The notes: generated by a model not told the origin, from the sequence alone. A stretch of 64,000 bases of DNA from JAAZGD01 sp034003765 (GCA_034003765.1 JAVEXZ010000008.1:1-64000); one strand, 5' to 3'; shown: positions 1 to 8,462, numbered from the stretch's first letter. Translations and numbers: made by a program.

Positions 1-8
1 ATGCCTAA

Positions 9-126
9 ATCCGGTGACAATAGCAAAGGGGTCACACCTGTTCCCATCCCGAACACAGAAGTTAAGCCCTTTAGCGCTGAAGATACTTGGTGGGAAGCTA
101 CCTGGGAAAATAGGACGTTGCCGGTT
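9..126 (+). rRNA. rrf: 5S ribosomal RNA
   Basis: The conserved 5S core is present, including the cacctgttcccatcccgaac segment at about 34-56, the gttaagccctttagcgc segment at 61-77 and the 3' taggacgttgcc segment. The terminal helix pairs CCGG at 11-14 with CCGG at 121-124. The 16S and 23S genes are not in the window, so it is either the last gene of an rRNA operon that starts outside or a solitary copy. A strong terminator follows directly. The exact ends are estimated to within a few bases. Confidence 0.95.
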
Positions 127-135
127 AAACAAAAA

Positions 136-163
136 AACACTCTTTTATAAGAGTGTTTTTTTT
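136..163 (+). terminator. Intrinsic terminator after 5S rRNA
   Basis: A perfect 9-bp stem (AACACTCTT / AAGAGTGTT) with a four-base loop is followed by a run of seven or more T. It lies about 10 bases after the 5S 3' end. Confidence 0.9.
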
Positions 164-196
164 GTGATATCTCAAACAAATTTATTTTTTTATGGC

Positions 197-227
197 AAAA
201 AACCCCTTGAATAAAATCAAGGGGTTT
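197..227 (-). terminator. Intrinsic terminator of the atp operon
   Basis: An 11-bp stem (AAACCCCTTGA / TCAAGGGGTTT) with a six-base loop is followed on the minus strand by a T run (A run at 197-202 on the plus strand). It lies about 40 bp beyond the atpG stop and faces the 5S terminator, so the two transcription units converge here. Confidence 0.88.
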
Positions 228-264
228 GCTGTTATAATAAAAACTGATCGTTTATTTCTTCTGA

Positions 265-1158
265 TTACAGATTATCATCATCTTCTTCCTCGTTCTTCGC
301 ATTTCTTATAGCCTTGAAGCCAGACACAATGTCATTAAGTTCTTCGGTAATGCTGTTTTGTCGTTCTCGCCTAAATAGAAAGTTCAATTCTTCTAAACGA
401 GTATCGATATTCTTTTCTGCAGATTGCATAGAGGCAAGCCTGCTGGCATTTTCAGAGGCTAAAGAAAAACAAAATGCCCTATATAAGGTTATGAATAAAT
501 ACTGTCTTATTAAATCAGAGATAATTATCTGTCTATCGGCAAAGTATGTGGGAACACTTTTAGAATTCCAATGAACCTTTTTTTTTGCTAATTCAAATAA
601 ATCAATCGGAAAAAGTAATTCGGTTTCTTCAGCAAATGTAGCGTTATCGTAGGGCTTATTATAATAGAGAACGATTTTTTCAATAGGTGTTTGGTCTCTT
701 AGTTCATCTATTTTTACTAACAACTCGTTAACCATTGATGAAATGTTATCCGTAGATTGGGGCTGCATAAAAGTTTTGTAAATATCCAAATCTCCCCTAA
801 GTCGTTGAAAGACTTGCTGGCCTATTATTATCACCTTATCATTCTCACTATTTGAAATTCTTTCAAGAGCAAAAGATGTTATCCTTTCGTTAAATCTACC
901 GGCAAGACCATGGTCGGATCCAAAAACAATATGAAGCCTAGTACCCTTTTTAACCTCATCAAGAGGTAAGAGTTCTTCCTCTTCAGACAAGACAACAAAT
1001 AAAGACATATCTAGAACATTCCTATATTCCATAGAAGCTCTTGCTGCGTTTTGAAATTGATTTATATTACTTGAGGCATGAGCTTTCATGGTGTTTACAA
1101 TAGCCTTGAGATTTACTGTAGAATTTATATTTTTCTTTATTTCTTGTAAACCTTCCAT
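265..1158 (-). CDS. atpG: N-type ATP synthase gamma subunit
   Basis: Last gene of the nine-gene ATPase operon; 297 residues. It would be the central rotor stalk that couples rotation of the c ring to catalysis in F1. The two ends are long helices, as in gamma subunits: an N-terminal helix with the LKAIVNTMKAHASS segment (compare the usual ITxAMKMVAAAK) and a C-terminal helix with FRRERQNSITEELNDIV. The tail is highly acidic (NEEEDDDNL). The start codon shares one base with the atpA stop (TAATG), which implies translational coupling. Identity rests on operon position plus these end motifs, because gamma subunits of N-type enzymes are divergent. Confidence 0.9.
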   Translation of the reverse strand: MEGLQEIKKNINSTVNLKAIVNTMKAHASSNINQFQNAARASMEYRNVLDMSLFVVLSEEEELLPLDEVKKGTRLHIVFGSDHGLAGRFNERITSFALERISNSENDKVIIIGQQVFQRLRGDLDIYKTFMQPQSTDNISSMVNELLVKIDELRDQTPIEKIVLYYNKPYDNATFAEETELLFPIDLFELAKKKVHWNSKSVPTYFADRQIIISDLIRQYLFITLYRAFCFSLASENASRLASMQSAEKNIDTRLEELNFLFRRERQNSITEELNDIVSGFKAIRNAKNEEEDDDNL

Positions 1159-2678
1159 TAAATATTTATCTCCCCTTCTAGTGTGTCTTTAATTCTTTCA
1201 ATAAAAGCAGTCCTCACTTCATCACTGAGTGTTTCTTGGCCTAATATATTATCGCGAAACAGCTTATCTTCTCTTACATCTTTACGTATATGGTATTCTG
1301 CTTCATCAATTTTATCCAATGGAATTTTATCTAGTAGACCTGTTGTAACAGCTAAGAGAACCCCTATCTGTTCTGTAACTTCCATAGGTGAATGCTGAAT
1401 TTGATTTAACACCTGTCTTATTCTTTCGCCTCTGGTAAGAGTTTGTTTGGTTGCCTCGTCTAACCTTGTACCAAAACTTGAAAAGGATTCTAGCTCTTCA
1501 AATTGAGCGTATGTCAGTTTTAAAGCTCCAGTTATATTTCTGTAAGCAGGAAGCTGAGTTTTTCCCCCTATCCTTGACACAGAAACACCTATTTCAACTG
1601 CTGGAAGATTTCCTTTCTGAAAGAGCTTAGGAGATAGGTATATTTGCCCATCAGTAATAGAAATTAGATTCGTAGGAATATAAGCAGATAGGTTTTCTGC
1701 TTGAGTTTCTATGATTGGCAGGGCAGTCATGCTACCGCCACCAAATTCATCTTTTAAATGTGTTGATCGTTCCAGTAGACGGGAATGAATATAAAAGATA
1801 TCTCCTGGGTAAGCTTCTCGTCCAGGTGGACGTTCAAGTAGTAGAGATAGTTCTCGGTATGCCCTTGCATGTTTTGTTAAGTCATCATAAACGATTAGGA
1901 CATCTCGACCCTTTTCCATAAAGTACTCACCTAATGAGGTGGCAGCATATGGGGCAATATAGGCGACTCCTGGAGGATCTTCTGATCCTGCAATCATGAC
2001 TATAGTATTTTTCATTGCGTCATTTGCCTTAAGAGTTGCAATAGTCTTTGATACCGAAGTGATTTGCTGACCGATTGCACAGTATATACAGATTACATCG
2101 GTGTTTTTTTGGTTTATTATAGTATCTATAGCAATTGTGGTTTTTCCTATTTGCCTGTCTCCAAGTATCAATTCCCTTTGTCCTCTTCCAATAGGTACAA
2201 TAGAGTCTATAACCTTAAGGCCAGTTTGCAAAGGCTCAGTTACAGGTGCTCTTTTCATAATTGGAGGAGACTCTCTTTCTATTGGTAGAAATTTTTCTGG
2301 ATTTACAGGGCCCAAATCATCCAGAGTTTCACCTAAAGGGTTTACGACCCTTCCCAAAAAATCCTCTGAGACAGGTATATCGGCTACTTTATAGGTTCTT
2401 TTCACTTTTTCTCCGGCTTTTACATCGCTAAAATCTCCAAGTAGTATTACTCCAATAGATTTTGGGTCCAAATTAAAAGCCAAACCCATAGTACCGTTTG
2501 GAAACTCGATTAACTCTTCGTTTTTAATTTTATCCAGGCCTTTAATCTTAGCTATACCGCTATCGATGGAGACTATTGTCCCGCTTTCTTCTACGTCAAA
2601 TTCCTTCAAATCCTTTTCCAAGGCTTTGTCTACGGATTCATCTAAAAACATGAATTGATCTTTTAACATTTTAGGCAC
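1158..2678 (-). CDS. atpA: N-type ATP synthase alpha subunit
   Basis: Non-catalytic nucleotide-binding subunit of the F1 hexamer; 506 residues, normal for the family. The P-loop GDRQIGKT is at about 173-180, with Ile where most alpha subunits have Thr. Other family signatures are VVNPLGETLD near 111 and the C-terminal signature PAVEIGVSVSRIGG. Start is an ATG eight bases inside the atpF 3' end, and the stop overlaps atpG by one base. Operon context and the alpha-type P-loop (not the beta-type GGAGVGKT) make the assignment firm. Confidence 0.96.
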   Translation of the reverse strand: MPKMLKDQFMFLDESVDKALEKDLKEFDVEESGTIVSIDSGIAKIKGLDKIKNEELIEFPNGTMGLAFNLDPKSIGVILLGDFSDVKAGEKVKRTYKVADIPVSEDFLGRVVNPLGETLDDLGPVNPEKFLPIERESPPIMKRAPVTEPLQTGLKVIDSIVPIGRGQRELILGDRQIGKTTIAIDTIINQKNTDVICIYCAIGQQITSVSKTIATLKANDAMKNTIVMIAGSEDPPGVAYIAPYAATSLGEYFMEKGRDVLIVYDDLTKHARAYRELSLLLERPPGREAYPGDIFYIHSRLLERSTHLKDEFGGGSMTALPIIETQAENLSAYIPTNLISITDGQIYLSPKLFQKGNLPAVEIGVSVSRIGGKTQLPAYRNITGALKLTYAQFEELESFSSFGTRLDEATKQTLTRGERIRQVLNQIQHSPMEVTEQIGVLLAVTTGLLDKIPLDKIDEAEYHIRKDVREDKLFRDNILGQETLSDEVRTAFIERIKDTLEGEINI

Positions 2679-3432
2679 TCCTGTGTTGATTTGAATCTAA
2701 GTTTTCAATAATCTCTTTTTCGATTACATTTAAGTAATTTTCCAAATTTGAATGAACAGTATATGTTTCTAGATTTAGCTCATAGCCTAAAATCAGATTA
2801 GTATCCGTTTCATAGTGGATATTTTTTATTGTATCTCTGTAGCCTTGTAAGACATTTTCTATTGCTTGCTTTTCATTCTGTGTCAAATCTCTGAAGGCAT
2901 GTATGGTAACCGTTTCATCCTCTAGTAGGTCAAAATCAGGTATCTTTCGTCTCAAATCCTTCAAGTTATCAATGAAAGTACTGAAAACTTCTTTTTCAAG
3001 TTCTTTTGAAGATATAGAAGCCAGAAGATGAGACGCGATTTTAATTGCACTATTCCCTAAGTTTCTTCTTAAGTTAAGAGTGAAATTATATTTCTCGTCT
3101 TCTATTTCTTTTAGATAAGCTCGCCGCTTATTTTCTGCTTCATTCCTATACTTTTCTAAAAGATCCTCTTTTGTTTGCTCTGCTTGTATTTTAGCATCAT
3201 CTAAAATATTTCGCTTTTCTTTTTCGATATCTGCAACTTTTCTCTCATACCTAGTAACTAATTTATTGGCTTCACTCATCTTGTTGTCGGCCTCAATTTG
3301 GGCCTCAAGGGTTCTTCTCTGCCTTTCCGCCATAGCTTTTAAAACCGGCTTGTATAAAAGCTTTTGAAGAATGAAGAGTATCAGAAAAAAGTTAAATATT
3401 TGTGCTGTGACTTCAAACCAGTTTATACTCAT
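2671..3432 (-). CDS. atpF: N-type ATP synthase subunit b with fused delta-like domain
   Basis: At 253 residues it is much longer than a normal b subunit (about 160). Residues 1-28 form a membrane anchor (WFEVTAQIFNFFLILFIL), followed by a long charged coiled coil to about residue 115. The C-terminal half ends in LGYELNLETYTVHSNL, which resembles the end of delta/OSCP subunits. No separate delta gene (atpH) is present in the operon. A long AtpF and absent AtpH are typical of N-type operons, so this protein probably provides both peripheral stalk and OSCP function. The fusion reading is by pattern, not by alignment. Confidence 0.9.
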   Translation of the reverse strand: MSINWFEVTAQIFNFFLILFILQKLLYKPVLKAMAERQRRTLEAQIEADNKMSEANKLVTRYERKVADIEKEKRNILDDAKIQAEQTKEDLLEKYRNEAENKRRAYLKEIEDEKYNFTLNLRRNLGNSAIKIASHLLASISSKELEKEVFSTFIDNLKDLRRKIPDFDLLEDETVTIHAFRDLTQNEKQAIENVLQGYRDTIKNIHYETDTNLILGYELNLETYTVHSNLENYLNVIEKEIIENLDSNQHRSA

Positions 3433-3436
3433 AATT

Positions 3437-3703
3437 TTATCCCGTTACCATATTCCAAAATGGATTTGCAAATAATATAATCATTGATATAACGAAACAG
3501 TAAATAGCAGTGGACTCAATCATGGCAAGCCCAACAAAAAGGGTTCTTGAAATTGTATTAGCTTCATCTGGCTGTTGAGCAATTGACTTTAAAGCTTGAG
3601 CTACGGCGTTACCTTCAGCAAGAGCTGGTCCAATAGAACCAATTGCCATTGTAAGCCCTGCTATTATAATAGACACCATGCCTATTAAACCGATATTATC
3701 CAT
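3437..3703 (-). CDS. atpE: N-type ATP synthase c subunit (ion-binding rotor ring)
   Basis: 88 residues, two membrane helices. Helix 1 carries GSIGPALAEG with Glu30; helix 2 carries IESTAIY with Glu63, Ser64, Thr65 and Tyr68. In sodium-translocating c rings such as that of Ilyobacter, the coordinating set is Gln in helix 1 plus Glu-Ser-Thr-Tyr in helix 2. Here Glu replaces the helix-1 Gln, giving the double-carboxylate site known from N-type ATPases. The loop QQPDEAN follows the usual RQPE pattern. Sodium use is inferred from these residues; proton use by an N-type ring is also known, so the ion remains open. Confidence 0.95.
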   Translation of the reverse strand: MDNIGLIGMVSIIIAGLTMAIGSIGPALAEGNAVAQALKSIAQQPDEANTISRTLFVGLAMIESTAIYCFVISMIILFANPFWNMVTG

Positions 3704-3704
3704 A

Positions 3705-4397
3705 TTATGCCTCCTCTAATTTTGTTCTCTTCTTTTCATTTTCAGTAGCTGATGCGATATAAACAATCGCAAGTATTGCAAAAATATATGCTTGTATTAC
3801 ACCTGTTAATAAGCCAAGAACTTGAATTACCACAGGGAAGAAAAATGGAACCACCCCCAATAAAATAACGACTATGATACTTGAGCTCATTACATTGCCA
3901 TATAAACGGACTGCCAAAGAAAGAGTTCTAGAGAGTTCGCCTATGATGTTAAAAGGCAACATCAAAAATGTAGGCTTTATATATTCTTTTAAGTATCCCT
4001 TAATGCCTTTTTCTACAACACCATACACAGGTACCGATAAAAAAACACAGATGGCTAAAGCAGTACTAGTGTTTAATGACCCTGTAGGGGCTATGAATCC
4101 GGGTATTATAGAAAACACGTTGGAGACCAGTATAAAAATAAACAAAGTACCTATAAAAGGAAGATATTTGCCAGGTTCTTGTTGGCTTATTTGCTTGATT
4201 TGGCTGTTGATTGTCTCCACTAAAGCTTCTAAAATATTTTGCCCTTTAGAAACTGTGCCTTCAGATTTTATGTTACGAGTTACCAAATAAGATGTTAGAG
4301 CCAAGACAATCATAATAACCCATGTAAAAACTAGGGTTGCTGTGATTCTTACAAATCCCCATTGAAAATATATAATTTCACTTGGGTCAATATTCAT
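3705..4397 (-). CDS. atpB: N-type ATP synthase subunit a
   Basis: 230 residues, about five to six membrane helices. It forms the ion half-channels against the c ring. The essential stator arginine is present at Arg164 in LAVRLYGNVMSSS, preceded by the conserved ELSRTLS segment. The C-terminal helix has LLTGVIQAYIFAILAIVYI, the usual Gln-containing subunit a motif. It lies directly between atpR and atpE with spacings of 0-1 bases, as expected for atpDCQRBEFAG. Confidence 0.95.
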   Translation of the reverse strand: MNIDPSEIIYFQWGFVRITATLVFTWVIMIVLALTSYLVTRNIKSEGTVSKGQNILEALVETINSQIKQISQQEPGKYLPFIGTLFIFILVSNVFSIIPGFIAPTGSLNTSTALAICVFLSVPVYGVVEKGIKGYLKEYIKPTFLMLPFNIIGELSRTLSLAVRLYGNVMSSSIIVVILLGVVPFFFPVVIQVLGLLTGVIQAYIFAILAIVYIASATENEKKRTKLEEA

Positions 4398-4679
4398 CTA
4401 GTCACTTCCTTTCATATTCGTGGATTTTCCCAGGGGCCTTTTTGCCCAAATAATCATAAGCAGTTTCACTGTGATAATTCCTAGAAGAGCAAGGACCATT
4501 TCCATAAAGCCGTATTTTGAAATTAAATAAAGTCCTCCAAGTAAGATGGCCATTCTTAATAAAAAGCTAAGTACAAAAAGTATCCCTGGATTTTTGGCAT
4601 CTTTTAATTTTCCTATTGTTAAATATAGGCCTCCAAAAAATATTATTCCTAAAATAATTCCAACAAATAAACCGATCAT
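4398..4679 (-). CDS. atpR: N-ATPase accessory membrane protein AtpR
   Basis: 93 residues with three predicted membrane helices (about 2-22, 33-53, 59-78). Helix 2 contains a buried Arg in LSFLLRMAILLGG, the feature expected of AtpR proteins of N-type operons. AtpR is proposed in the literature to assist assembly or sit by the rotor, but its role is not settled. The stop abuts atpB directly. Identified by position and topology rather than strong sequence motifs. Confidence 0.82.
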   Translation of the reverse strand: MIGLFVGIILGIIFFGGLYLTIGKLKDAKNPGILFVLSFLLRMAILLGGLYLISKYGFMEMVLALLGIITVKLLMIIWAKRPLGKSTNMKGSD

Positions 4680-4689
4680 TAACTATCTC

Positions 4690-4995
4690 CTAATCTTCTT
4701 TGCTTTTTTCACTTAACCAATGCCAAGTAATTAGGGCGCCTACAATTACGCCTGCGAACAATAAGGTTATAGTCCAAGAGAAATTTTGTGGGAATTTTTT
4801 GTCCAAGAATACTCCCATGGCAATCCCTAAAATTGTAGGTACTGCAATTGACCATCCTACGATACCAAAAAGACCAAGGCCAAACATTATCTCGCTGCCT
4901 TCCTTTTGAGAACGACTCTTTTTTGCGGAATCCTTTTTAATCTTTTCTAAAAGCTCTTCTTCACTGGTTAGGTTTTTCTTGGCCAAAAAGCTCAC
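4690..4995 (-). CDS. atpQ: N-ATPase accessory membrane protein AtpQ (AtpI-like)
   Basis: 101 residues. The N-terminal 36 residues are charged and cytoplasmic, followed by two membrane helices (about 38-66 and 73-93) linked by the FLDKKFPQN hairpin. This two-helix layout matches AtpQ/AtpI proteins, which are thought to act in c-ring assembly or Mg2+ handling. It lies 10 bp upstream of atpR and 13 bp downstream of atpC. The exact function is unproven for the family. Confidence 0.82.
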   Translation of the reverse strand: MSFLAKKNLTSEEELLEKIKKDSAKKSRSQKEGSEIMFGLGLFGIVGWSIAVPTILGIAMGVFLDKKFPQNFSWTITLLFAGVIVGALITWHWLSEKSKED

Positions 4996-5008
4996 CTCTT
5001 TCTTTTAG

Positions 5009-5380
5009 CTATAAGTCCATAAAGCTTTTAACGGTTTCCATTTCCATTTTTATAAGTACTTCGCGGGCTTTTCGTTCTTTTTCATTTAGTACTTTGAGGG
5101 TTTCCTCTACCGTGTCTCCAAGCTTATCCAAGGATTCTCCTTGGATTGCTTGAATAGTTGAAAGGAAAACTGTATTGCCTTGTTTAACAACTACCCCTTG
5201 ATTTATTGCATAATAAAGATCTTTGTCTGTTTCTATTATTAATATGCCGGCTCTTAATGTCCAAGTACCGTCTACATGCTTTGGTAGAATTTGAAATTCT
5301 CCATTTGAACCAGGGGCTGTAATTTTTTTAACCTCTATTTCCAAGACGGTTTTGTAAGGAATAATAAACTTAAGTTTCAT
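5009..5380 (-). CDS. atpC: N-type ATP synthase epsilon subunit
   Basis: 123 residues from the ATG at 5380, which opens MKLKFIIPYK and gives a normal epsilon start. An upstream in-frame ATG at 5410 would add ten charged residues and a longer overlap with atpD, so I prefer the shorter form. Residues 1-85 are the beta sandwich (PGSNGEFQILPKHVD matches the usual PGxxGxxGVLPxH), and the C-terminal part is helical (NEKERKAREVLIKME). It is the central-stalk subunit that binds gamma and the c ring. It overlaps the atpD 3' end by 11 bp. Confidence 0.92.
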   Translation of the reverse strand: MKLKFIIPYKTVLEIEVKKITAPGSNGEFQILPKHVDGTWTLRAGILIIETDKDLYYAINQGVVVKQGNTVFLSTIQAIQGESLDKLGDTVEETLKVLNEKERKAREVLIKMEMETVKSFMDL

Positions 5381-6770
5381 TTTCTTCGTCTCTTTTTCTT
5401 TTTCTCTCAACTGCCTCTTCTATGTTCCCGATCATATATAAATCTCTCTCTTCATAATCTATGAACTCATCATTTAAAATCCGCTCACATCCCTCGAGGG
5501 CATCTTCAAGTTCCACTAGTCTTCCTTGGCCACCAGTTATTTCTGCTGTGGTGAAGAAAGGCTGTGTCAAAAATCTTTCTAATTTTCTGGCTCGATTTAC
5601 AGAGTTTCTGTCAGTAATGGAAAGCTCCTCTATACCTAGCATTGCGATAATATCTTTGAGTTCTTCATAGATGGCAAGAGTTTTTTTAATTTCTCTAGCA
5701 ATGGTGTAATGTCTTTTGCCTATAATAGATTCATTTAACATTTTTGAAGAAGAATTTAAAGGGTCGATTGCTGGATATAGCCCTTGGCTTGCTCTCTTTC
5801 TAGAAAGCACTACAGATGCTGACAAATGGGAGAATGTGTGAGTAGCGCTTGGATCTGTGAAGTCGTCGGCAGGAACGTACACTGCTTGTATAGAGGTTAT
5901 CGCTCCAGCCCTTGTGCTTGAAATACGTTCTTGAAGTTGAGAAAGTTCACTAGCCAAGGTGGGTTGATATCCTACTCTTGAAGGCATTTTGCCCATTAAG
6001 CCTGAAACTTCTGATCCTGCTTGTATAAATCTAAATATGTTGTCAATTAGAAGGAGTACATCTTTTTTCTCTACGTCTCTGAAGTATTCCGCCATCGTAA
6101 GGCCTGCGTGACCTACCCTAAATCTGGCTCCGGGAGGTTCATTCATTTGTGCAAAAACAAGGACAGCATTTTCTAGAACTCCAGCTTCTTGAATTTCTCT
6201 GTAAAGCTCCTCTGCCTCTCTAGATCTTTCGCCTATACCACAAAAGACGCTGTATCCTTTTGTTTTCTTCGCAGTGTTATTTATAAGTTCAGTTATAAGT
6301 ACAGTTTTTCCTACTCCTGCGCCACCAAAGAGTCCAGCCTTTTCTCCTCGAGCAAGTGGGGTTAGTACGTCTATAGCTTTGATTCCAGTAATAAAGATAT
6401 CATTACCTATACTTCTTTCTGAGAAAGACACAGGCTTCTGATGTATAGACATTGTTTGCCAATCAGTTTTTTCTTCGCCACTTAAAATGTTTCCAAACAC
6501 ATCGAACATTTTACCCAAGACCACTTTTCCTACGGGGACCTCTATTGGTCCTCCTGTATCTGTTACCACATCGTCTCTAGATATCCCGCCTGTAGAAGTT
6601 AATGCAATGGAACTTATAGTTTTATCGTCAATATAGGATGCAACTTCCATTATTACCTCATCATTTTCACCTGTAACAAGCTTGGTGTTAATATAAGGTA
6701 ACTCATTTTCAAAGACCACATCAATTATGCTTCCTCTAATACTCTTTATGTAACCTTGATTTTTTTCCAT
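5370..6770 (-). CDS. atpD: N-type ATP synthase beta subunit (catalytic)
   Basis: First gene of the operon; 466 residues. The catalytic P-loop GGAGVGKT is at about 149-156, followed by CGIGERSREAEELYREI (family: GERTREGNDLY) and QMNEPPGAR. The Walker B segment is LLLIDNIFRF, and the adenine-site region ends the domain at about residue 360. The C-terminal domain lacks the classical DELSEED string. The ribosome site gaggaaggtg lies eight bases before the ATG. A beta-first operon is diagnostic for N-type ATPases, in contrast to the usual atpBEFHAGDC order. Confidence 0.96.
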   Translation of the reverse strand: MEKNQGYIKSIRGSIIDVVFENELPYINTKLVTGENDEVIMEVASYIDDKTISSIALTSTGGISRDDVVTDTGGPIEVPVGKVVLGKMFDVFGNILSGEEKTDWQTMSIHQKPVSFSERSIGNDIFITGIKAIDVLTPLARGEKAGLFGGAGVGKTVLITELINNTAKKTKGYSVFCGIGERSREAEELYREIQEAGVLENAVLVFAQMNEPPGARFRVGHAGLTMAEYFRDVEKKDVLLLIDNIFRFIQAGSEVSGLMGKMPSRVGYQPTLASELSQLQERISSTRAGAITSIQAVYVPADDFTDPSATHTFSHLSASVVLSRKRASQGLYPAIDPLNSSSKMLNESIIGKRHYTIAREIKKTLAIYEELKDIIAMLGIEELSITDRNSVNRARKLERFLTQPFFTTAEITGGQGRLVELEDALEGCERILNDEFIDYEERDLYMIGNIEEAVERKRKRDEENET

Positions 6771-6924
6771 TTAGCACCTTCCTCAATGCTGCTTATACCC
6801 AAATAGTGGGCCACATAAATATTTCCTGAATTCCCAACAAAATCTATAGGAAGATTCTTTGTTTGAAAGTCATATATTCAGTGTAGATTTGGTATCCATA
6901 GGACTTTTTTATTTGTTTGAGTAT

Positions 6925-6953
6925 ATTCTATTCTATCTCAATGGTTCAGTCAA
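6925..6953 (-). promoter_or_regulatory. Predicted sigma-A promoter of the atp operon
   Basis: On the minus strand TTGACT, a 17-base spacer, then TAGAAT (-35 at 6953-6948, -10 at 6930-6925). Transcription would start near 6918, giving a leader of about 150 bases before atpD. I see no known riboswitch in that leader. Confidence 0.65.
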
Positions 6954-7032
6954 ATTTTACAAGGCATGCCGTAAAACCTCTTGCTTTAATGGGGCCTTTT
7001 TCATCGGATCTTTGGTTTAAAATTAAATTCAG

Positions 7033-7148
7033 AAAAAGCTTATGGATATAGGCAAGGAAAAGCCTATGTATATAAACAGGAAAAAGCTTATGGGTATAGG
7101 CAAGGAAAAGCTTATGTATATAAGAAGGAAGAAGCTTAGGGATAGAGC
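7033..7148. repeat. Tandem repeat, alternating 25- and 23-bp units
   Basis: Five head-to-tail units: 7033-7057, 7058-7080, 7081-7105, 7106-7128 and a partial 7129-7148. Each starts AAAAGC(T/C)TATG and ends near AAGG or CAGG. Units 1 and 3 are nearly identical, as are 2 and 4, so the true period is 48 bp. The 484-bp gap 6771-7254 holds this repeat, the atp promoter and leader on the minus strand and a plus-strand promoter, and no gene that I can support. Confidence 0.88.
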
Positions 7149-7159
7149 ATTATAGTTGG

Positions 7160-7187
7160 TTGTTTTTTAGAGCATACATGATATAGT
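7160..7187 (+). promoter_or_regulatory. Predicted promoter for the 7255-9974 cluster
   Basis: TTGTTT, a 16-base spacer, then TATAGT with an upstream TG (TGATATAGT, an extended -10). It lies about 65 bp before the first gene of the cluster. Confidence 0.45.
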
Positions 7188-7254
7188 AATGGTCTAGGAC
7201 CAGAGCCGTGCTTCTAAATTATGATAAGCATATTGCTACGAACTGGAGGGTGTT

Positions 7255-7842
7255 ATGTATCAATTTCTAATATGTGGTTTTGTTGGTGTCTTTTATCTAG
7301 TCTGGGGAGTGGTTTTGTTGAGAGGCAAAGCTTTACTTATCAGCCGGAGAATAGATATGTTATTACCCTTATTAGTACTTACAGCCCCTATTGTTAACCT
7401 TATATTTGATATACCTGAATTCATGCCTGACTCCTACACCCACACTATAATTGCTTTAATTTTAGGGTTCTTCATTATAGCGGTTGGGCTGTATATTTTT
7501 TTTCGAGGCAGATACATTGTAATTAATGCAAAAAAACCCTCTGTACTAGCTATTATAATTGGGGTTCTTGATGAAAAAAGTATTAACAATAAATTTGAAG
7601 ACGATTCCATAAAAATTTTAGATTATGATAATAGTGAAATTCTTGTTTGGGGTTTTGCTAATACCTTTGAAGTGAGCCTTAAAGGTGTCCGAGGGCTACC
7701 CTTTTACAAGGATTTAATTCTGAGTATAAAAGCAAAAACAAAAAAGATTCAGGAAAGGGTATTCCCTGTAATGGGGTTGTTAGCGATTATTGTTGGAGCC
7801 CTATTGATATTCCTGTCTTATATATTCTATTTGGTATTATAA
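7255..7842 (+). CDS. Membrane protein of unknown function
   Basis: 195 residues; I do not recognise a family. There are three N-terminal membrane segments (about 2-23, 33-52 and 64-86), a soluble central part of about 80 residues (90-165) and a C-terminal membrane segment (about 170-194). The soluble part has a DEKSINNKFEDDSIKILDYDNSEILVW stretch that could form a beta-rich PH-like fold, but this is only an impression. The start is set by the strong site ggagggtgtt before ATG. First gene of a five-gene same-strand set, followed after 19 bp by the next. Confidence 0.7.
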   Translation: MYQFLICGFVGVFYLVWGVVLLRGKALLISRRIDMLLPLLVLTAPIVNLIFDIPEFMPDSYTHTIIALILGFFIIAVGLYIFFRGRYIVINAKKPSVLAIIIGVLDEKSINNKFEDDSIKILDYDNSEILVWGFANTFEVSLKGVRGLPFYKDLILSIKAKTKKIQERVFPVMGLLAIIVGALLIFLSYIFYLVL

Positions 7843-7861
7843 AGGCAGATTGGAGGGAGCA

Positions 7862-8443
7862 ATGAAAAATAAATTCATGATATTTTTTACCATAGTCATT
7901 ATTATAGCTATGGCGGTAGGTTACTATAATCTCAATATCAAAGGTCAAGAAAGGATAAAGGCAGAGCAAGAAAAAATGAAAGCTGAACAAGAAATCTCCA
8001 TGGCTGATGTCGAAAACCTTCTTGATCTAAATGATTACGAGACTGAAAAAATAAATGAATTTAAAATAAAATATGATGACAAAGTTTTGCTGGGCCTAGA
8101 ACCCTTATCCATATGCAAGATGTATCTATATTCCGCCTATACTGGAGATTATGAAACCCAGTACGAACTTTATACTACAAAAGAAGGTTGGGTTTTGTGT
8201 TCCAAAGAAGAGTATGAAAACATCCCCGAAGAACATCGGATGCAAACTGAAGATTTTAAGGTTTTTAACGATATATATAATCTAAATGTCGAGATTAAAA
8301 ACCAACATTATGGAGAAGTCGCTGTCATTACATGGTCTTCCCAAAATGGATACTATGACGAAGTGGAAGGGGCCTGGGTGTATTTCTTCAACTTGATGAA
8401 GGACAATGACATTTGGAAAGTAAGCTTTATCCCTATGCAATAG
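7862..8443 (+). CDS. Membrane-anchored extracytoplasmic protein, unknown function
   Basis: 193 residues from the ATG at 7862, preceded by ggaggg; an in-frame TTG at 7850 lies upstream of that site and is unlikely to be used. Residues 5-22 form a membrane anchor or uncleaved signal, followed by a charged repeat (IKAEQEKMKAEQE) and a soluble domain with many Tyr and Trp (YSAYTGDYETQYELY, TWSSQNGYYDEVEG). The soluble part resembles generic NTF2-like or DUF4878-type lipoproteins, but I cannot assign it. Probably cotranscribed with its neighbours. Confidence 0.7.
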   Translation: MKNKFMIFFTIVIIIAMAVGYYNLNIKGQERIKAEQEKMKAEQEISMADVENLLDLNDYETEKINEFKIKYDDKVLLGLEPLSICKMYLYSAYTGDYETQYELYTTKEGWVLCSKEEYENIPEEHRMQTEDFKVFNDIYNLNVEIKNQHYGEVAVITWSSQNGYYDEVEGAWVYFFNLMKDNDIWKVSFIPMQ

Positions 8444-8462
8444 GAAACGAGGAGTATATAGA

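Noticed and set aside
14..214. 66-residue ORF across the start of the window
   Set aside because: It lies over the 5S rRNA and its terminator; the sequence is explained by the RNA gene.
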